Assembly (NCBI GenBank): GCA_017475405.1
Contig: JAFVFN010000018.1
Span: 1 to 64,000, forward strand
DNA: 64,000 nt
Reading direction: 5' to 3'
Origin: Elusimicrobiaceae bacterium
GTDB lineage: Bacteria > Elusimicrobiota > Elusimicrobia > Elusimicrobiales > Elusimicrobiaceae
A program made the translations under genes and the position numbers. This document shows positions 54,156 to 62,453 of the stretch, piece by piece (position 1 is the first letter of the stretch; every line of letters starts with the position of its first letter). The notes beneath the pieces were generated by a model. That model worked only from the letters and a program-made list of their open reading frames with translations. It searched no databases and was not told the origin of the DNA.

Positions 54156-55496
54156 CTATTTGCGTGCAAAGCGCAACTCGGACGCCAAGTGTGCCTTTGT
54201 CTCACTAAACACAACGTCGCGAAGCAACCACAAAGATAAAATATTGGGGATACACATCACGGCAATCGCCGTATCGGCCAGTTCCCACACCAGTTTGGGT
54301 TGTAAAAATCCCCCGATACACATCACACACAGCCACACCACATAAACCCATTTCTCTACATTGTTCCCGATGCAAAACTCTACCGATTTGGCCGTGTAAT
54401 AACTCCATCCTACCAGCGTACTAAAGGCAAATAAAGAAAGAGACAATAAAAGCAGATATGAACCAGCCGGCAGTGTGGCAAACGCGTTTTGAGCTAGTTC
54501 CGCTCCAAACAACGTGCCGCTTTGCCAATCCCCTGCAATCACTACCGTGACTCCAGAGAGCAAACAAAGCACTAACGTATCCCAAAATACGGTAGTCGCT
54601 GACACCAATCCCTGACGCACTGAGTTGGGCGTTTGAGCAGCTGCTGCTGCAATGGCTCCGGACCCGCTGCCTGCTTCATTGGAAAGTACACCGCGCGCTA
54701 CCCCATAACGTACTGCTTCTCGTACTGTGACCCCGATCGCACCGCCGACAACAGCTGTCCCGCTAAAAGCACTTTTAAAAATGCACAGTATCGCCCACGG
54801 GATTTTATCAAAATGCAGGGCTATAATTACTAAACACAATACAATATAAAGGATAGCCATCAGGGGAACTAAGTATTTACACACCTGAGCGATTTTTTTA
54901 ACGCCGCCTAAAATAACAGCAGCAGTGAGCACAATCAAAAGCGCCGTTGTTAAAGCGGCCGGTGCGTTAAAAACTGAACGATAAATAGCGGCTAATGAAT
55001 TTGTCTGAATGAGCGCATCGGCAAATCCCATTAAAGCGGTAGCCACGGCAAACACGATCGCCCATTTTTTAAAATGAAGCCCGTTTTTTAGTACATACAT
55101 CGGCCCGCCGACATATTCACCGTTAGGATTTCGTTCGCGGTATTTCACGGCAAGTACAGACTCGGCATACTTGGTGGCCATGGCAAAAAATGCACACAGC
55201 ATCATCCAAAATAACGCTCCCGGCCCTCCCGTAGAAACTGCCGCGGCAACCCCTACAATATTACCGGTTCCCACCATGGCAGCCAATGCTACCACTAACG
55301 CTCCAAAGCTACTGATAACTCCGGCAGAACGCGATTCTTTTAAGGACAATGAAACAGCGCGGTGTAAATGGCGTTGGAAAAATTTTAGCTTTACCGTAAA
55401 ATAGATGCTGATGCCTACAATTAAGAGCATCATGGGGATCCCCCATACAAATGCGTTCAACGCAACGATTACGCCTGTAAACCACTCCATATTCAT
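54156..55496 (-). CDS. alanine/glycine:cation symporter (AGCS)
   Basis: 446 residues, about 11 membrane segments. Conserved AGCS features: GTGNIVGVAAAVSTGGPGALFWMM (given as GTGNIVGVAAA then GGPGALFW), ATKYAESVLAVKYRE, and SNEAGSGSGAIAAAAA. It takes up alanine or glycine with Na+ or H+. AAGGAAA precedes the start. Confidence 0.92.
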   Translation of the reverse strand: MNMEWFTGVIVALNAFVWGIPMMLLIVGISIYFTVKLKFFQRHLHRAVSLSLKESRSAGVISSFGALVVALAAMVGTGNIVGVAAAVSTGGPGALFWMMLCAFFAMATKYAESVLAVKYRERNPNGEYVGGPMYVLKNGLHFKKWAIVFAVATALMGFADALIQTNSLAAIYRSVFNAPAALTTALLIVLTAAVILGGVKKIAQVCKYLVPLMAILYIVLCLVIIALHFDKIPWAILCIFKSAFSGTAVVGGAIGVTVREAVRYGVARGVLSNEAGSGSGAIAAAAAQTPNSVRQGLVSATTVFWDTLVLCLLSGVTVVIAGDWQSGTLFGAELAQNAFATLPAGSYLLLLSLSLFAFSTLVGWSYYTAKSVEFCIGNNVEKWVYVVWLCVMCIGGFLQPKLVWELADTAIAVMCIPNILSLWLLRDVVFSETKAHLASELRFARK

Positions 55497-55552
55497 TTTC
55501 CTTTTTGCTACAATATATATATCTTACGTATACTCTAAAATTTTACAAAAAT

Positions 55553-56299
55553 ATGAAGATATTATTCCCAAAAAATAAGAAACCAACCCTAAAGGGGATC
55601 TCCTCGGCCGCCAATTATGTAGGTCACGTGGCCTCCGGGCTTAAACTGCCCGCCAAAGCAGTTATCTGCCCGATTTCGTCTTTAACCAAATATGTAATTT
55701 CGCACAGCAAGTGGAAAAAATATACCTGTGAAATGGATATCTATGTATTGGAAGGGCAAGATATTTGCTATGTGACTAACTTTGGATACGGTGCCCCGGC
55801 CATGGCCATGAAACTGGAAGTACTCATTGCCTTAGGCGTTAAAGAAGTCGTATTTATCGGACTGGCCGGCAGCTTACAGGAAGAGCTGCAACCCGGTGAT
55901 ATTTGCGTGTGCAGTGAAGCACTTTGTGATGACGGAACTTCTCCCTGCTACGTAGCCACGGAAACGGCCAAACCCAACAAGACCTTGTTTAGCAAACTGA
56001 CTAAGGCCCTAAAAGCGGACAAACAGGATTTTCACATCGGACGCAACTGGTCTACGGATGCTATTTTCCGGGAAACCAAAGAAGAAATCAAACACTACCA
56101 AAAACACGACGTCTTAACTGTTGAAATGGAAACGGCTGCTTTTTATGCTGTATGCCAAAAACGCAAAATAAAAGGCGTCTCAGCTTTTGGAATTAGCGAT
56201 AAACTTTATGAGTATAAGTGGGAAACCCATTTTGGAGAACGTCCCATTTACCGCGCGATGGAACTCATATTTGAGGCCGCGAAAAAAGCTCTTAAATAA
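55553..56299 (+). CDS. nucleoside phosphorylase (PNP/UdP family)
   Basis: 248 residues from the ATG at 55553; the frame is open upstream but no ribosome binding site supports a longer protein. FGYGAPAMAMKLEVLIALG, VFIGLAGSLQ, DGTSPCYVA and VEMETAAFYAV (the nucleoside-binding ME-E region) are typical. It splits purine nucleosides or uridine with phosphate; which one is undecided. Close to hpt in function. Confidence 0.85.
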   Translation: MKILFPKNKKPTLKGISSAANYVGHVASGLKLPAKAVICPISSLTKYVISHSKWKKYTCEMDIYVLEGQDICYVTNFGYGAPAMAMKLEVLIALGVKEVVFIGLAGSLQEELQPGDICVCSEALCDDGTSPCYVATETAKPNKTLFSKLTKALKADKQDFHIGRNWSTDAIFRETKEEIKHYQKHDVLTVEMETAAFYAVCQKRKIKGVSAFGISDKLYEYKWETHFGERPIYRAMELIFEAAKKALK

Positions 56300-56372
56300 A
56301 AATATTCCAGTCTAATAAGTTATCCAAAACACACGCATTGAAAAATGTGTGTGTTTTTATTATACTGTAAGT

Positions 56373-56591
56373 ACAATTTAACTGTTTTTGGAACCGTATA
56401 TGGCATACGGGGGTTTGCTTTAGCAAATACTCAATCACTCCAAAAACAGCCGATTTAGGTGCAAGATAATAGGCTTTATAACCCCATTATTTTGTGCCAA
56501 GTGTTTACCGCTATGGTAAACCACGGCTGTTATGGTGTGGTTCGTGATTGAGTCTACTCTGTAACAGCCGTTCTTATGGGTTTCATAACAG
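56373..56591 (+). promoter_or_regulatory. structured P1-P6 leader RNA, copy 5 (pilin)
   Basis: P1 pairs CTGTTTTTGG (56382-56391) with CCAAAAACAG (56440-56449); inner hairpins CCGTAT/ATACGG and TTTGCT/AGCAAA. ACTCAATCAC (56429-56438) matches GTGATTGAGT (56544-56553). P6 arms CGGCTGTTA (56524-56532) and TAACAGCCG (56562-56570). AACAG at 56587-56591. -10 TATACT at 56361-56366. Confidence 0.84.
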
Positions 56592-56612
56592 GAAATTAAC
56601 AGGAGAATAATT

Positions 56613-57128
56613 ATGAAATCACATAAACAAGCATTTACATTAATCGAACTACTTGTTGTAGTTTTGATTATAGGTATATTGGCGGCAGTAGCCTTGCCGC
56701 AATATCAAATGGCCGTGTCAAAATCGCGCACCAGCGAAGCAGTCTCTATGCTAAAAGCTATTACCGATGCACAGGAAGTATATTTCCTTGCTAATGGAGA
56801 ATACACCAATAATATCAATGATTTGGACGTTGTCGTACCTGCTGAACGAATGATAACTTACAACAATCTCCCCGTAGATACAGATCAGCCGAATACTTAT
56901 TTTTATACTTGTTGGGAAAGCCGTACTTGTGGAGCTTTCGCTTACAACCCAAATCTGCCTAATTTAGAGTTTCACATGCAACAGACAACTTGGGGAAATT
57001 ACTCCTTTCAAGGTAAGCATTGGTGTCAAGTTAATCATTTAAGCAAATCCGAAAAAGCAAAAAAGCTATGCCAATCCATGGGAACAAAAGATCCTGAATT
57101 GGGCAGTAACTACTATTTGATTAACTGA
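56613..57128 (+). CDS. type IV pilin-like protein
   Basis: 171 residues. Leader MKSHKQA, then FTLIELLVVVLIIGILAAVA, QYQMAVSKSRTSEAVSMLKA and YFLANGEYT. Cysteines in YTCWESRTCGAF, HWCQV and KLCQSMG suggest two disulfides. AGGAGAA at 56601-56607 sets the start. The stop is followed by a terminator shared with the converging kinase gene. Confidence 0.92.
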   Translation: MKSHKQAFTLIELLVVVLIIGILAAVALPQYQMAVSKSRTSEAVSMLKAITDAQEVYFLANGEYTNNINDLDVVVPAERMITYNNLPVDTDQPNTYFYTCWESRTCGAFAYNPNLPNLEFHMQQTTWGNYSFQGKHWCQVNHLSKSEKAKKLCQSMGTKDPELGSNYYLIN

Positions 57129-57181
57129 TCTTTTATAATTTGCAAATTAAGTTAGCTCAGTCCCATTTGTTTTAAACCAAA

Positions 57182-57206
57182 ATCCCCGCTTACTGCGGGG
57201 ATTATA
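57182..57206. terminator. terminator between the pilin and the kinase gene
   Basis: ATCCCCGC (57182-57189) and GCGGGGAT (57195-57202) with a 5-nt loop; T-rich tails on both strands. Confidence 0.75.
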
Positions 57207-57208
57207 GT

Positions 57209-58699
57209 TTAATAATGCGTTTTTTCGGGATTGTCATCCGGGTCAGGCTCAATGGCATTTAAGCGGTCCCAAAATTCCTGCACCGACTGGATACGTTCTT
57301 TGGGGTCCTCTTTAAGAGCATCCACCAACACTGCATCCACCGCAGCCGGGATATGTGGAGCCAGTTTAGAGGCGGGTACGATTTTTTTATTGGCAATATC
57401 AAAACCCTTAACAGTCCACGGTACTTGTCCCACCAACGCTTCATAGACGCACAACGCCAGAGAATACACATCGGACTGTTTGCGCATAAATCCGCGCTGC
57501 TGTTCGGGGGCCATATACGCAGGCGTACCTGCTACGGTGCGTGCGCCGGTCTGGTTATCTATTTTTTTGGCCACGCCAAAATCCATAACCTTGGCCTTAT
57601 CATCTTCTAAAATCATAATATTACCGGGTTTCAAATCACAGTGCACAATGTCCTGTGAGTGTGCATACTGCAGCGCTTCACATACATTTTTAAACAGTGC
57701 CTTTACCTGTGAGAACGGCAATCTTCCGTCAATATCTAGTCGGGTTTCCAAGGTTTGTCCGTCTACATATTCAAATACCAGATACAGAGAGTTTTCTGTT
57801 TCAATGACGGTATAAATTTCAACGATATACGGATGGCGCAATAAAGCCACCATACGAGCTTCCGATAAAAATTGTTCGCGCACATAGGCACTACGTACCA
57901 GTTCGGGCCGTACGCGCTTAATGGCTACTTTGCGTTTAAGGGCCTTATCGTACGCTTCATAGACTTTACCCATCCCGCCCTCACCGATTTGACGAATAAA
58001 ATCATACTGGTCTTTGATTTCTGCTTCTTTGCGTGCGTATGTTTTTCTACGGCGCCTAAACAAATCCTCATACCGAAAATACACAAACACACAAACCGCC
58101 AGTAAAATAATCCCCACATACATAATGACCCACCGCGGAATTCCCTTGGAAGTGCTTTGCGGTTTTTCACCGCGTTCTTTGGCACTTTGTGCGTCCAACT
58201 CTTTTTTAAGGTTTCGGGCCAATCGGGAATCGGGGTTTAATTTTAAGGCCGTATCCACATCAATGCGGGCGCGTTCATAATTATTTTGGGTCACATAAGC
58301 CTGTGCACGCAAAATATACGCCCGTGAGTCCTGTGGTGCCACGGCAATCGCCTGCCCTGCCGAATAAATGACGTCATCGTATTTTTTCAGGCCGTCAAAC
58401 GCGATGGCCAGTAACAAATAAAACCGATTATCTACAAAGTTATTGGCGGTAAGCGTATTAATGCGTTTAATCACCTCATTATATTGACCATTACGCAGTT
58501 GTTCACGTAGTCTTGCCACTTCCCCGTCACGCGCATCCTGCGTAAAAGCACGGGTCTGGGTAGGATTATTAGACTGTGTTGAAAAGTTTCCCCCTACCAG
58601 CAACGGAGCAGCCGTTTGAGCGGTTGTTTTGGTGTTTGCGGCAAAACCAACCGGGGTAATCACTAAAATAAATAAAAACAGGATGATAAACTTTCTCAT
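57209..58699 (-). CDS. TPR-containing membrane Ser/Thr protein kinase
   Basis: 496 residues from ATG 58699, where a signal peptide (MRKFIILFLFILVITPVGFA, about 1-20) begins. TPR-like helices follow (about 60-175), a membrane helix (WVIMYVGIILLAVCVFVYF, about 190-208), then a cytoplasmic kinase domain. It has IGEGGMGKVYEA, the VAIK lysine, HCDLKPGN (Cys replaces Arg of HRD), DFGVAKK and APEQ. The order sensor-membrane-kinase is reversed from PknB. It is transcribed as a leaderless mRNA by sequence. Partner unknown. Confidence 0.85.
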   Translation of the reverse strand: MRKFIILFLFILVITPVGFAANTKTTAQTAAPLLVGGNFSTQSNNPTQTRAFTQDARDGEVARLREQLRNGQYNEVIKRINTLTANNFVDNRFYLLLAIAFDGLKKYDDVIYSAGQAIAVAPQDSRAYILRAQAYVTQNNYERARIDVDTALKLNPDSRLARNLKKELDAQSAKERGEKPQSTSKGIPRWVIMYVGIILLAVCVFVYFRYEDLFRRRRKTYARKEAEIKDQYDFIRQIGEGGMGKVYEAYDKALKRKVAIKRVRPELVRSAYVREQFLSEARMVALLRHPYIVEIYTVIETENSLYLVFEYVDGQTLETRLDIDGRLPFSQVKALFKNVCEALQYAHSQDIVHCDLKPGNIMILEDDKAKVMDFGVAKKIDNQTGARTVAGTPAYMAPEQQRGFMRKQSDVYSLALCVYEALVGQVPWTVKGFDIANKKIVPASKLAPHIPAAVDAVLVDALKEDPKERIQSVQEFWDRLNAIEPDPDDNPEKTHY

Positions 58700-58711
58700 A
58701 TACCTATTGTA
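58700..58711 (-). promoter_or_regulatory. extended -10 directly before the kinase start (leaderless)
   Basis: Minus strand TGCTACAAT (hexamer 58711-58706) ends 6 nt before ATG at 58699. Confidence 0.55.
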
Positions 58712-58750
58712 GCACAAAAAAAGCCGTTTGTTCCCGCTTTTGCAAATTAC

Positions 58751-58763
58751 TATAATAATATAT
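58751..58763 (+). promoter_or_regulatory. -10 directly before murI (leaderless)
   Basis: TATAAT at 58751-58756 ends 7 nt before ATG 58764. It faces the kinase promoter about 40 bp away. Confidence 0.55.
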
Positions 58764-59564
58764 ATGAAAAACACACCCATCGGCGTATTTGATTCCGGGA
58801 TTGGCGGACTGACCATTTTACGTGCGTTGCGCCGCACACTACCGCATGAACATTTAATTTACTTTGGAGATACTGCCAACGTACCTTACGGTGGGAAATC
58901 CAAAACCGCCGTTACGCGTTTAGCATTGGACGTAGCCCGTTTTTTAGAGTCGCGCAACGTTAAACTGGTGGTAGTTGCCTGTAATACCGCTTCTGCCCAA
59001 GCACTTAGTGCGCTGCGCAAACAATTAACCGTCCCGGTGATGGGGGTCATTGAACCGGGTGCTGACGCAGCAATGCGCGCTACACGCAACCGCAAAATTG
59101 CCGTATTGGGTACCCAGGGGACCGTGGAAAGTCAGGCCTACGTCAAAGCCATCTACAAACGAAACAAAGATATACAGGTATTCCAAAAAGCATGCCCGTT
59201 ATTTGTGCCACTTGCTGAAGAAGGGTTTGAGAACAAACCGGCCGCCGAACTTATTGCCCGAGAATACCTGCAACCCGTTCAAGACAGCCGGGCAGACACG
59301 GTAATTTTAGGATGTACGCATTATCCGATTTTAAAAAACCTCATAGCCAAGGTCATGGGTCCCCAAGTTACACTGGTAGATTCGGCCGATACGTTGGCTA
59401 CATCCGCTCAACAGTTTTTGCAGGAGCACCAACTAGCGGCCACATCGGGGAAAGGATCTGTCAAATTATATGCCAGTGACGCGCCGGACAAATTTACCCG
59501 ATCGGCACGCATGCTGTTACATGACCCAACAGTCAAGGCTACTCTTAAAAAACTAAACGTATGA
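58764..59564 (+). CDS. murI: glutamate racemase
   Basis: 266 residues from ATG 58764, where the family begins (PIGVFDSGIGGLTILRAL). Catalytic cysteines are in VVACNTASA and LGCTHYPIL, and FGDTANVPYG is conserved. It makes D-glutamate for peptidoglycan. Its stop overlaps the start of pgeF by 4 bp. Confidence 0.95.
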   Translation: MKNTPIGVFDSGIGGLTILRALRRTLPHEHLIYFGDTANVPYGGKSKTAVTRLALDVARFLESRNVKLVVVACNTASAQALSALRKQLTVPVMGVIEPGADAAMRATRNRKIAVLGTQGTVESQAYVKAIYKRNKDIQVFQKACPLFVPLAEEGFENKPAAELIAREYLQPVQDSRADTVILGCTHYPILKNLIAKVMGPQVTLVDSADTLATSAQQFLQEHQLAATSGKGSVKLYASDAPDKFTRSARMLLHDPTVKATLKKLNV

Positions 59565-60259
59565 AAATCTATGCCGATAAACGAATGCTAGCCGTAGGAC
59601 TTGTGGGAGGGACGCTTTCTCGTCACAATGGGAACATGCGGGAACTCAATAACCAAACTGCTGTTTATCAGGAACTGGGCATAAACCCGCGTAAAATCCT
59701 ACATTTTCACCAAACCCATAGTGATACCATAATCTGCGTAGCCACTGAACAAGATGCCCTTCAAATTAGCGCGCGTCCGTTACAGGATGCAGACGCCTGG
59801 GTATTTGACTCGTTCCCCGCTCAGTGGGGAGCAGCTATTGTAACAGCTGATTGTGTACCGTTATTTTTATGGGATGATACGGGTTCCTGTGGGGCACTGG
59901 CACACTGTGGTTGGCGCGGTGTGGTTCAAAGCCTTGCGGGAAAAACAGCCCGCGGGTTACTTCTTAACCATCCAAACCTCCGACTAAATGCCTGGTTGGG
60001 GCCCCATATCCAAGCCTGTTGTTTTGAAGTACAAAGTGATGTAGCGAACCAGTTCCCGCAATCATGTATAGAACACAAAAACGGAAAACTGTTCGTAAAC
60101 CTAAATACAGAAATCAAACGTCAACTGGTACAAGCCGGTCTAAAAGAAGAAGATATTAAAACTCCTTATTATTGTACTTGCGGGGACCGGGAAAACTTTT
60201 TTTCGTGGAGACGCGATCATCAAAAAAATTTACTGCTCTCTTTTATCTATAAACCCTAG
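59561..60259 (+). CDS. pgeF: PgeF/YfiH-family (laccase-domain) protein
   Basis: 232 residues. HFHQTHSD, VTADCVPLFLW, AHCGWRGVV, and HIQACCFEV carry the metal-binding His and Cys of the DUF152 family. YfiH/PgeF enzymes have been reported as purine nucleoside phosphorylases or as editors of peptidoglycan cytoplasmic steps, which fits the coupling to murI. The actual reaction here is not provable. Confidence 0.88.
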   Translation: MKIYADKRMLAVGLVGGTLSRHNGNMRELNNQTAVYQELGINPRKILHFHQTHSDTIICVATEQDALQISARPLQDADAWVFDSFPAQWGAAIVTADCVPLFLWDDTGSCGALAHCGWRGVVQSLAGKTARGLLLNHPNLRLNAWLGPHIQACCFEVQSDVANQFPQSCIEHKNGKLFVNLNTEIKRQLVQAGLKEEDIKTPYYCTCGDRENFFSWRRDHQKNLLLSFIYKP

Positions 60260-60262
60260 GTC

Positions 60263-60297
60263 TTGCACGCATTCACACATTTGCCTATAATATAATT
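60263..60297 (+). promoter_or_regulatory. sigma-70 promoter of the response regulator (leaderless)
   Basis: TTGCAC (60263-60268), 17-nt spacer, TATAAT (60286-60291), then 6 nt to ATG 60298. A clear promoter leaving no room for a ribosome binding site. Confidence 0.7.
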
Positions 60298-61227
60298 ATG
60301 GAACACAGCGCGAAAATTTTACTGGCCGATGATTCACATGCCATTCGGTTTTTGGTAACCGAAATCCTGACCAACGCGGGATTTACAGTGATACAAGCCG
60401 AAGACGGACAAGAAGCCATCGAAAAAACCTATAAAGAAAACCCAGACCTGCTTATCTTAGACTACGAAATGCCGAAAAAAACCGGTTTTGACGTTGTCAA
60501 AGAAGTACGCAGTCGCACGGGATACTTACATACCCCTATTATTATTTTTACCGCTGTAACCGATAAATCTACCAAACTTGAGGGACTGGGACTGGATATT
60601 GATGACTACCTGACCAAACCGGCCGATGAAGATGAAATCGTGGCACGCGTCAAATTGCTTCTTAAGCGCAGTCAACAGAGAATGGATTCCAACCCGCTCA
60701 CACATCTGCCCGGTAATCCCTCCATCCAAGCACGCGTAGAACGCGAGATTGCCAGCGAAAAACCGTTTGCCGTCTTGTATTGTGACCTGAATAATTTTAA
60801 ATCTTTTAACGATAAATACGGCTTTGAAGCCGGAGATCGCGTACTCAAAACAACCTCTGAGATTATTGTAAACGCGGCCCATCAAGATCCGACCGCATTT
60901 GTAGGACATATTGGTGGGGATGATTTTATTGTGGTTAGCTCCTTTGACAAAGCGGAACCAATCGCCCAAGAAATTACCGCGCAGGTAGACAAAATAGCTC
61001 CTACGTTTTATTCCCAGCAAGATCAGGCGCAAGGATATATGATTTCCACAAACCGCAAGGGCGAAGAAGAAAAATTTCCGTTTTTGGCCATGGGCATCGG
61101 CATTGTACATAATACTCGCCGTCCACTTACTTCGTTTGCCATGGTCAGCAATATCGGAAGTGAACTCAAATGCCTTGCCAAACAACATGAAAAGGGCAGT
61201 TATTATATCATGGACAGAAGGAGCTAA
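60298..61227 (+). CDS. response regulator with GGDEF-like domain
   Basis: 309 residues. A receiver domain (1-125) has DD at 11-12, the phospho-acceptor Asp55, Thr85 and Lys107. A GGDEF domain follows (about 135-305); the signature is GGDDF at 206-210 in place of GGDEF/GGEEF, and LTHLPGN occupies 134-140. The changed acidic residue may lower or abolish diguanylate cyclase activity. No histidine kinase is next to it. It could set c-di-GMP levels or act as a receptor. Confidence 0.85.
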   Translation: MEHSAKILLADDSHAIRFLVTEILTNAGFTVIQAEDGQEAIEKTYKENPDLLILDYEMPKKTGFDVVKEVRSRTGYLHTPIIIFTAVTDKSTKLEGLGLDIDDYLTKPADEDEIVARVKLLLKRSQQRMDSNPLTHLPGNPSIQARVEREIASEKPFAVLYCDLNNFKSFNDKYGFEAGDRVLKTTSEIIVNAAHQDPTAFVGHIGGDDFIVVSSFDKAEPIAQEITAQVDKIAPTFYSQQDQAQGYMISTNRKGEEEKFPFLAMGIGIVHNTRRPLTSFAMVSNIGSELKCLAKQHEKGSYYIMDRRS

Positions 61228-61234
61228 CGCCGCT

Positions 61235-61291
61235 ATGGCCCGCCCTGTTCACAGTCAAGCCACCCCCCCCCGCACGTGCTTCCAACTTTGA
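61235..61291 (+). CDS. short out-of-frame start of the acyltransferase gene (phase-off form)
   Basis: ATG 61235 lies about 12 nt after GGAG and codes MARPVHSQATPP before reading through the C9 tract into a stop at 61289. With one C fewer this frame would run straight into the acyltransferase (RASNFELLRILAM), so it looks like the true 5' end of that gene, switched off in this copy. Confidence 0.6.
   Translation: MARPVHSQATPPRTCFQL
61263..61271 (+). repeat. C9 homopolymer tract at the acyltransferase 5' end
   Basis: Nine consecutive Cs within the coding start region. C8 or C11 would join ATG 61235 to the acyltransferase frame; C9 does not. This is the layout of a slippage-controlled contingency locus. 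Confidence 0.7.
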
Positions 61292-61310
61292 ATTATTACG
61301 CATACTAGCC

Positions 61311-62354
61311 ATGTCCCTGATTGTAGCGCATCACTTTGCGGTACATGGAGGTTTTCAATTTGGCACAGATGTTTTTTCAGTGAACCACTTATGGGTACAG
61401 TTCCTGTCCAGCGGCGGAAAAATAGGCGTCAATGTATTTGTACTGATCTCCGGTTATTTTTTATGTCAGTCAAAAGGCATTTCTCTTGTTAAACTCATAC
61501 GGTTATGGCTTTCCATCTTCTTTTATTCGGTATTATTTGTCGGACTTTTTGTAGGATTGGGTCCTGAATCGTTACAGCTTAAGCCGCTCATTCGAAGCCT
61601 GTTTCCGGTAACTTATTCGGCCTATTGGTTTATCAGTACTTACTTTGTACTCTATTTACTCTCCCCATTTATTAACTGGTTCATCCAAACTTTGTCACAA
61701 ACGAAATACCAACGGTTACTTATTTTATTAACGGTCATGTGGTGCCTCATCCCCACATTTATGATTTCTACATTCCAAAGTAATTCGCTGTGGTGGTTTG
61801 TGTATTTATATTTGTTGGCCGGTTATATTCGAAGTTACGTAAAAGACGGCCGGGCCTATCCGTTCCTTTGGGCAGCTGGTTCTTTGTATCTACTGGCATT
61901 ACTGGCAACCGCAGGTTGTGATGTAGTGGGACTTAAATTTCCACTTGTGGCCAAACACGCTACGTTTTTCTTTGCCATGCAACGACTGCCCACGCTGCTT
62001 ATTTCCTTACTGCTGTTCTTGGGGTTTAAAAACATGCGTCTGGGTTTTAGCTCTTTGATTAATTTATTTGCTGCCACAACTTTGGGGATTTACCTTATCC
62101 ATGAAAATATGTTTGTGCGTCCCTTTTTATGGAAAACAGTGTTTCGCAACGCCTCCTATGCCGGTTCAAATTGGTTAATTCCCTATTCTATCGGAGTCAT
62201 AGTATTAGTATTCACAGGCTGCGCGTGTTTGGAACTCATCCGATTGCATCTTCTAGAAAAATATTACAAAAAATATCTTTATCCCGTAGCCGATTACATG
62301 ACACAATTAAGTCAACGATTTTTTGATTCTAAAATTTTTAGAAATTATCTTTAA
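61311..62354 (+). CDS. acyltransferase family 3 (OafA-like) membrane protein
   Basis: 347 residues from the first in-frame ATG; the natural protein probably starts at 61235 and includes NFELLRILAM just before this point. About nine to ten membrane segments follow. The conserved His pair is in LIVAHHFAVHG at the start, and AYWFISTYFVLYLLSPF lies near 105-121. The family O-acetylates surface polysaccharides or peptidoglycan. It is separated from its start by the C9 tract, so in this copy it is probably silent or made as a shortened form. Confidence 0.8.
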   Translation: MSLIVAHHFAVHGGFQFGTDVFSVNHLWVQFLSSGGKIGVNVFVLISGYFLCQSKGISLVKLIRLWLSIFFYSVLFVGLFVGLGPESLQLKPLIRSLFPVTYSAYWFISTYFVLYLLSPFINWFIQTLSQTKYQRLLILLTVMWCLIPTFMISTFQSNSLWWFVYLYLLAGYIRSYVKDGRAYPFLWAAGSLYLLALLATAGCDVVGLKFPLVAKHATFFFAMQRLPTLLISLLLFLGFKNMRLGFSSLINLFAATTLGIYLIHENMFVRPFLWKTVFRNASYAGSNWLIPYSIGVIVLVFTGCACLELIRLHLLEKYYKKYLYPVADYMTQLSQRFFDSKIFRNYL

Positions 62355-62453
62355 ATAAAACATATAAGGTTTTTAGAAAGCGTGCATATACATATCTTTC
62401 TGAACCCAAACATGTGCATTGTAAAAAGCCCACTTATTTGTTATACTGATTAT

